Program-made: the position numbers and the translations under genes
Part shown: in pieces, positions 14,750 through 17,587 of the stretch
Layout of the letters: every line of letters begins with the position of its first letter
How positions within the stretch are numbered: position 1 is the stretch's first letter
Notes under the pieces: model-generated
Told to the model about the DNA's origin: nothing
Database searches by the model: none
Seen by the model: only the letters and a program-made list of their open reading frames with translations
Source: Bacillota bacterium
GTDB taxonomy: Bacteria > Bacillota > Clostridia > Oscillospirales > Acutalibacteraceae
Length of the DNA stretch: 17,587 nt
NCBI GenBank assembly: GCA_023390175.1
Contig: JAEWDK010000005.1
Span: forward strand, 1 to 17,587
Direction of reading: 5' to 3'

Positions 14750-15838
14750 ATGAATAAAAACAAAAAGCGCAATCTAATTTGCACTGCTGTGCTTGCAGTT
14801 GCTGTTCTGCTTTTCATCAACTTCGCAAACGATAATCTGGACGCTTACGTTGTAAGAATTTTGAATCTGTGTGCGATTTACACGATTATCGGGCTTTCAA
14901 TGAACCTGGTAAACGGTTTTACCGGCCTGTTTTCACTCGGCCAGGCCGGCTTCATGGCAATCGGCGCCTATACGGTGGCAATTTTCACGCTGCCGCTTGA
15001 CCTTCGTCCTTCAATATTCTATATGGAACCGATGAATCCGGCTATTGCAAACCTGCACCTCAGTTTTGTTCCCGCACTGATTTTAGGCGGCCTGCTGGCA
15101 GCCTTGGCCGCCTTTTTGATCGGCGCGCCCGTTCTGCGCCTCCGGGGCGACTACCTGGCGATTGCCACGCTGGGCTTTTCGGAAATTATCCGAATTATCC
15201 TTACCAACTGGCAGAACGTGACGAACGGCGCGCTCGGCATTAATAAAATACCGGATAACGCCAACAACATGTGGTGGTCGTTCGGCATTGCAATCATTGT
15301 GCTGATTTTAGTGGCTCTTTTAATCCGCTCCAGCTACGGACGTGCATTTAAAGCAATCCGCGAAGATGATATCGCTGCGGAGGCAATGGGAATCAGCCTG
15401 TTTAAGCACAAGGTGCTCTCCTTTGTCATCGGCGGCTTCTTTTCCGGAATCGGCGGCGGCCTTTACGCTTCCCTGCTTGGCACGGTTGACCCAAAGCAGT
15501 TCTATTTTACTTTGACATACAATTTCCTGCTGATTATTGTTTTGGGCGGCATGGGCAGCCTGAGCGGTACCGTGATCGCCTCGTTCATTGTAACCGGGGG
15601 ATTGGAGCTGCTGCGTGCCTTTGACGAACCGTTAACCATTGCGGGCTACGAAATTTCGTTGTTCCGCCCCGGTTTCAGCATGGTAATTTTCTCTATTTTG
15701 CTCATGGTAATTGTTTTGTTCTACCGCAAGGGGCTCATGGGCAGAACCGAGCTTTCATGGGATCGGATTTTTTACTTCTTTGCTAAGATAAAATCAAAGC
15801 TGTTTCCGAAAGCGGCAAAGGAGGGAATCACAAAATGA
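14750..15838 (+). CDS. livM: branched-chain amino acid ABC transporter permease LivM
   Basis: LivM is the second permease and pairs with LivH in the membrane. It is 362 aa. A short basic N-terminus is followed by many hydrophobic segments. Family marks: NGFTGLFSLGQAGFMAIGAY at 55-74, LRGDYLAIATLGFSEI at 131-146, and the coupling segment YGRAFKAIREDDIAAEAMGI at 196-215. GGAGAAGG at 14734-14741, inside the end of livH, is the ribosome-binding site. Its stop overlaps the livG start in an ATGA, which indicates translational coupling. Confidence 0.95.
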   Translation: MNKNKKRNLICTAVLAVAVLLFINFANDNLDAYVVRILNLCAIYTIIGLSMNLVNGFTGLFSLGQAGFMAIGAYTVAIFTLPLDLRPSIFYMEPMNPAIANLHLSFVPALILGGLLAALAAFLIGAPVLRLRGDYLAIATLGFSEIIRIILTNWQNVTNGALGINKIPDNANNMWWSFGIAIIVLILVALLIRSSYGRAFKAIREDDIAAEAMGISLFKHKVLSFVIGGFFSGIGGGLYASLLGTVDPKQFYFTLTYNFLLIIVLGGMGSLSGTVIASFIVTGGLELLRAFDEPLTIAGYEISLFRPGFSMVIFSILLMVIVLFYRKGLMGRTELSWDRIFYFFAKIKSKLFPKAAKEGITK

Positions 15839-16653
15839 GCAGCAAAACGCATGCGGTTGACCCAATCATTGATAAAAACATTGTATTAAGAACCGAAAAT
15901 ATGACGATGCAGTTCGGCGGCGTTGTTGCCGTTGACAACCTGAACCTGACAATCCGCGAGCATCAGATTGTCGCGCTTATCGGCCCAAACGGAGCGGGAA
16001 AAACAACGGCATTCAACATGATTACCGGTGTTTACACCCCTTCAAGCGGCAAAATTGTACTGAACGGTGAGGACATTACCGGTATGAGCCCGGACAAAAT
16101 CACCCGCAAGGGCGTTGCCCGAACCTTCCAGAATATCCGCCTGTTTAAGGATTTAACGGTGTTTGAAAACATCATCATTGCGAAGCATTTCAGTATGAAG
16201 AGCAATGTATTCAGCGCGACCCTTCGTTTCCCCGGCGCCGTGCGTGAAGAAAAGCGCATGCGCGAAGAAAGCGAAGCGCTTTTGGAGCGGATGGGACTTG
16301 CCGACGTGAGAAACGACGTGGCCAGTTCCCTTCCCTACGGCCAGCAGCGCCACCTTGAAATTGCACGCGCGCTTGCAACAAATCCGAATCTTCTGCTTTT
16401 GGATGAACCCGCCGCGGGAATGAACCCGCAGGAAACGGATGAGCTGACCGCATCCATTAAGCAGATTCAGCAGGACTTCAACCTGACCGTTTTCCTGATT
16501 GAACACCACATGGACCTGGTTATGGAAATATCGGACAGAATTTATGTGCTCGACTTCGGGCAGACAATCGGCAAAGGCTCGCCGGCTGACATACAGAACA
16601 ATCAGCGTGTGGTCGAAGCGTATTTGGGGGTGGATGACGATGCTGAAAATTGA
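15835..16653 (+). CDS. livG: branched-chain amino acid ABC transporter ATP-binding protein LivG
   Basis: LivG is one of two cytoplasmic ATPases that power import. It is 272 aa. The Walker A motif GPNGAGKTT is at 50-58, the Q-loop Gln is at 99 (ARTFQN), and the signature appears as LPYGQQ at 166-171, the variant usual for LivG. Walker B LLLLDEP is at 186-192 and the switch histidine is near 224-225 (IEHHMD). The extra segment around 115-140 between Q-loop and signature is a LivG trait. AAGGAGG lies 10 bases before the start. The gene overlaps livM by 4 bp and livF by 14 bp. Confidence 0.96.
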   Translation: MSSKTHAVDPIIDKNIVLRTENMTMQFGGVVAVDNLNLTIREHQIVALIGPNGAGKTTAFNMITGVYTPSSGKIVLNGEDITGMSPDKITRKGVARTFQNIRLFKDLTVFENIIIAKHFSMKSNVFSATLRFPGAVREEKRMREESEALLERMGLADVRNDVASSLPYGQQRHLEIARALATNPNLLLLDEPAAGMNPQETDELTASIKQIQQDFNLTVFLIEHHMDLVMEISDRIYVLDFGQTIGKGSPADIQNNQRVVEAYLGVDDDAEN

Positions 16654-17359
16654 GGATCTGTATGTGTCTTACGGCGGCATTGAAGCGGTAAAGGGAATTT
16701 CGTTCGAGGTGCCGGACAAAAGCATTGTTACCCTGATTGGCGCAAACGGCGCGGGTAAAAGCACCACGCTCCGTTCCGTGGTCGGCCTGGTAAAACCGCA
16801 GAGCGGAAAAATCACGTACAACGATTTGGACATTACCGGCAAGCAGTCACAGGATATTGTAAAGCACGGAATTACGCTGGTACCGGAAGGCCGCCGTATT
16901 TTCCCGAACCTGACCGTTTATGAAAATCTTAAAATCGGCGCATACATGAGAAAAGACGACTATTCCGAAGATGTTAAGCGGATTTACGACCTGTTCCCCC
17001 GACTGAAGGAACGCTCCTGGCAGCTTGCGGGGACTTTGTCCGGCGGCGAGCAGCAGATGCTTGCGGTTGGCCGTGCCCTGATGAGCAGGCCGGAGCTGAT
17101 TATGATGGACGAACCGTCACTTGGCCTTGCACCCCTTGTCGTGAAGGGCATTTTCGAGATTATCAAAGAAATTCACAAGCAGGGCATGACAATCCTGCTG
17201 ATTGAGCAGAATGCAAACCTTGCACTCCGTGTAGCGGATGAGGGCCATGTTTTGGAAACGGGCACCATTAAGCTTTCCGGCAAGGGAAAGGAACTGCTTG
17301 AAAACGCCGACGTGAAGGCTGCATACCTTGGCAATAAAAAGAATCATGTTTCCGAATAG
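16640..17359 (+). CDS. livF: branched-chain amino acid ABC transporter ATP-binding protein LivF
   Basis: LivF is the second ATPase of the importer. It is 239 aa. Walker A GANGAGKST is at 34-42, the signature LSGGEQQ at 133-139, Walker B LIMMDEP at 153-159, and IEQNA at 188-192 occupies the switch position, as in other LivF proteins. The ATG at 16640 (MLKIEDLYVSYGG) is chosen: it fits the family's N-terminus and has GGGGG at 16626-16630, nine bases upstream. The ATG at 16634 is too close to that site, and starts further upstream would add livG-overlapping residues foreign to the family. It is the last gene before a strong terminator. Confidence 0.95.
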   Translation: MLKIEDLYVSYGGIEAVKGISFEVPDKSIVTLIGANGAGKSTTLRSVVGLVKPQSGKITYNDLDITGKQSQDIVKHGITLVPEGRRIFPNLTVYENLKIGAYMRKDDYSEDVKRIYDLFPRLKERSWQLAGTLSGGEQQMLAVGRALMSRPELIMMDEPSLGLAPLVVKGIFEIIKEIHKQGMTILLIEQNANLALRVADEGHVLETGTIKLSGKGKELLENADVKAAYLGNKKNHVSE

Positions 17360-17375
17360 GAAATCAAATAGACAA

Positions 17376-17410
17376 AAGACCGGCACCCTTTCGGGTGCCG
17401 GTCTTCATTT
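17376..17410. terminator. liv operon terminator, probably bidirectional
   Basis: A perfect 13-bp stem (17376-17388 with 17393-17405) has a 4-base TTTC loop. It is followed by CATTT on the plus strand, and by TTTGTC just after the stem on the minus strand. It lies between the convergent livF and transketolase genes and probably serves both. Confidence 0.9.
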
Positions 17411-17434
17411 AACGGTTTGTATAATAAGATAACA

Positions 17435-17587
17435 CTATTTGCCGAGCGCTTTTTTAGTCACTTCTACAATGTGGGAAGCGTTCAGGCCGAATTCATCCAG
17501 CAGGTCAACCGCCGGGCCGGAATGGCCGTAAACGTCGTTGACGCCGATTTTAACCACCGGGGCCGGGTACTCTTCCGCAAGCACACC
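17435..17587 (-). CDS. transketolase C-terminal subunit, 3' end (partial)
   Basis: The last 50 residues of a protein whose start lies beyond the window. The text EEYPAPVVKIGVNDVYGHSG, and a tail ending in VTKKALGK, match the C-terminal end of transketolase, in particular the separately encoded C-terminal half common in Firmicutes. Transketolase moves two-carbon units between sugar phosphates in the pentose phosphate pathway. Whether this gene is split or full length cannot be seen here. The stop TAG at 17435-17437 converges on livF. Confidence 0.8.
   Translation of the reverse strand, partial: GVLAEEYPAPVVKIGVNDVYGHSGPAVDLLDEFGLNASHIVEVTKKALGK

Noticed and set aside
16499..16639. Longer livF start at 16499
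   Set aside because: The extra 47 residues are out-of-frame livG coding, unlike any LivF N-terminus, and have no ribosome-binding site.

Overview
The window comes from a spore-forming, low-to-mid GC Firmicute, most likely in the Oscillospirales (Clostridium cluster IV, Oscillospiraceae/Acutalibacteraceae-like). This rests on the partial 16S rRNA, whose text around positions 1-60 is typical of that group, on a complete spoIIA sporulation operon, on strong Gram-positive Shine-Dalgarno sites, and on cell-envelope genes of Gram-positive type. Genus-level placement is not attempted from sequence alone.

Layout, left to right. Positions 1-440 hold the 5' part of a 16S rRNA gene on the minus strand, with an unusually long V1 hairpin. 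Its leader (441-665) carries a boxA-like site. Upstream is an array of four tandem promoters (673-896), all with a perfect TTGACA, a 17-bp spacer and an extended -10. The array looks like a duplicated pair. A divergent promoter (943-971) drives metA on the plus strand; its active-site residues predict homoserine O-acetyltransferase. A long hairpin terminator follows at 1941-1979.

Positions 2093-3526 (minus) hold the spoIIA operon: spoIIAA, spoIIAB and a sigF gene with a short N-terminus. Next on the minus strand are folC and valS, a usual Firmicute pair, with a promoter at 7808-7836 and no T-box leader. Upstream of these is a YxjI/LURP-one-like gene (7844-8335).

Positions 8561-12048 form an envelope-related block. 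It holds a DUF3810 membrane protein with an HExxH motif (TTG start, plus strand), then a membrane-anchored polysaccharide deacetylase and a CAP-domain lipoprotein (both minus). The lipoprotein has seven cysteines spaced exactly five residues apart. The DUF3810 and deacetylase genes converge on one bidirectional terminator that overlaps the end of the DUF3810 reading frame, with that gene's stop codon in the loop.

After about 480 bases with no recognisable gene, positions 12531-17410 hold a complete branched-chain amino acid-type ABC transporter operon, livJ-livH-livM-livG-livF. It has one promoter, tightly packed genes and one terminator. The window ends inside the 3' end of a transketolase C-terminal-subunit gene on the minus strand.

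Most of the window is housekeeping. I found no phage, insertion sequence, CRISPR array, toxin system or clearly new multi-gene system. The points most worth a second look are the rRNA promoter array, the periodic-cysteine lipoprotein and the short sigma-F.
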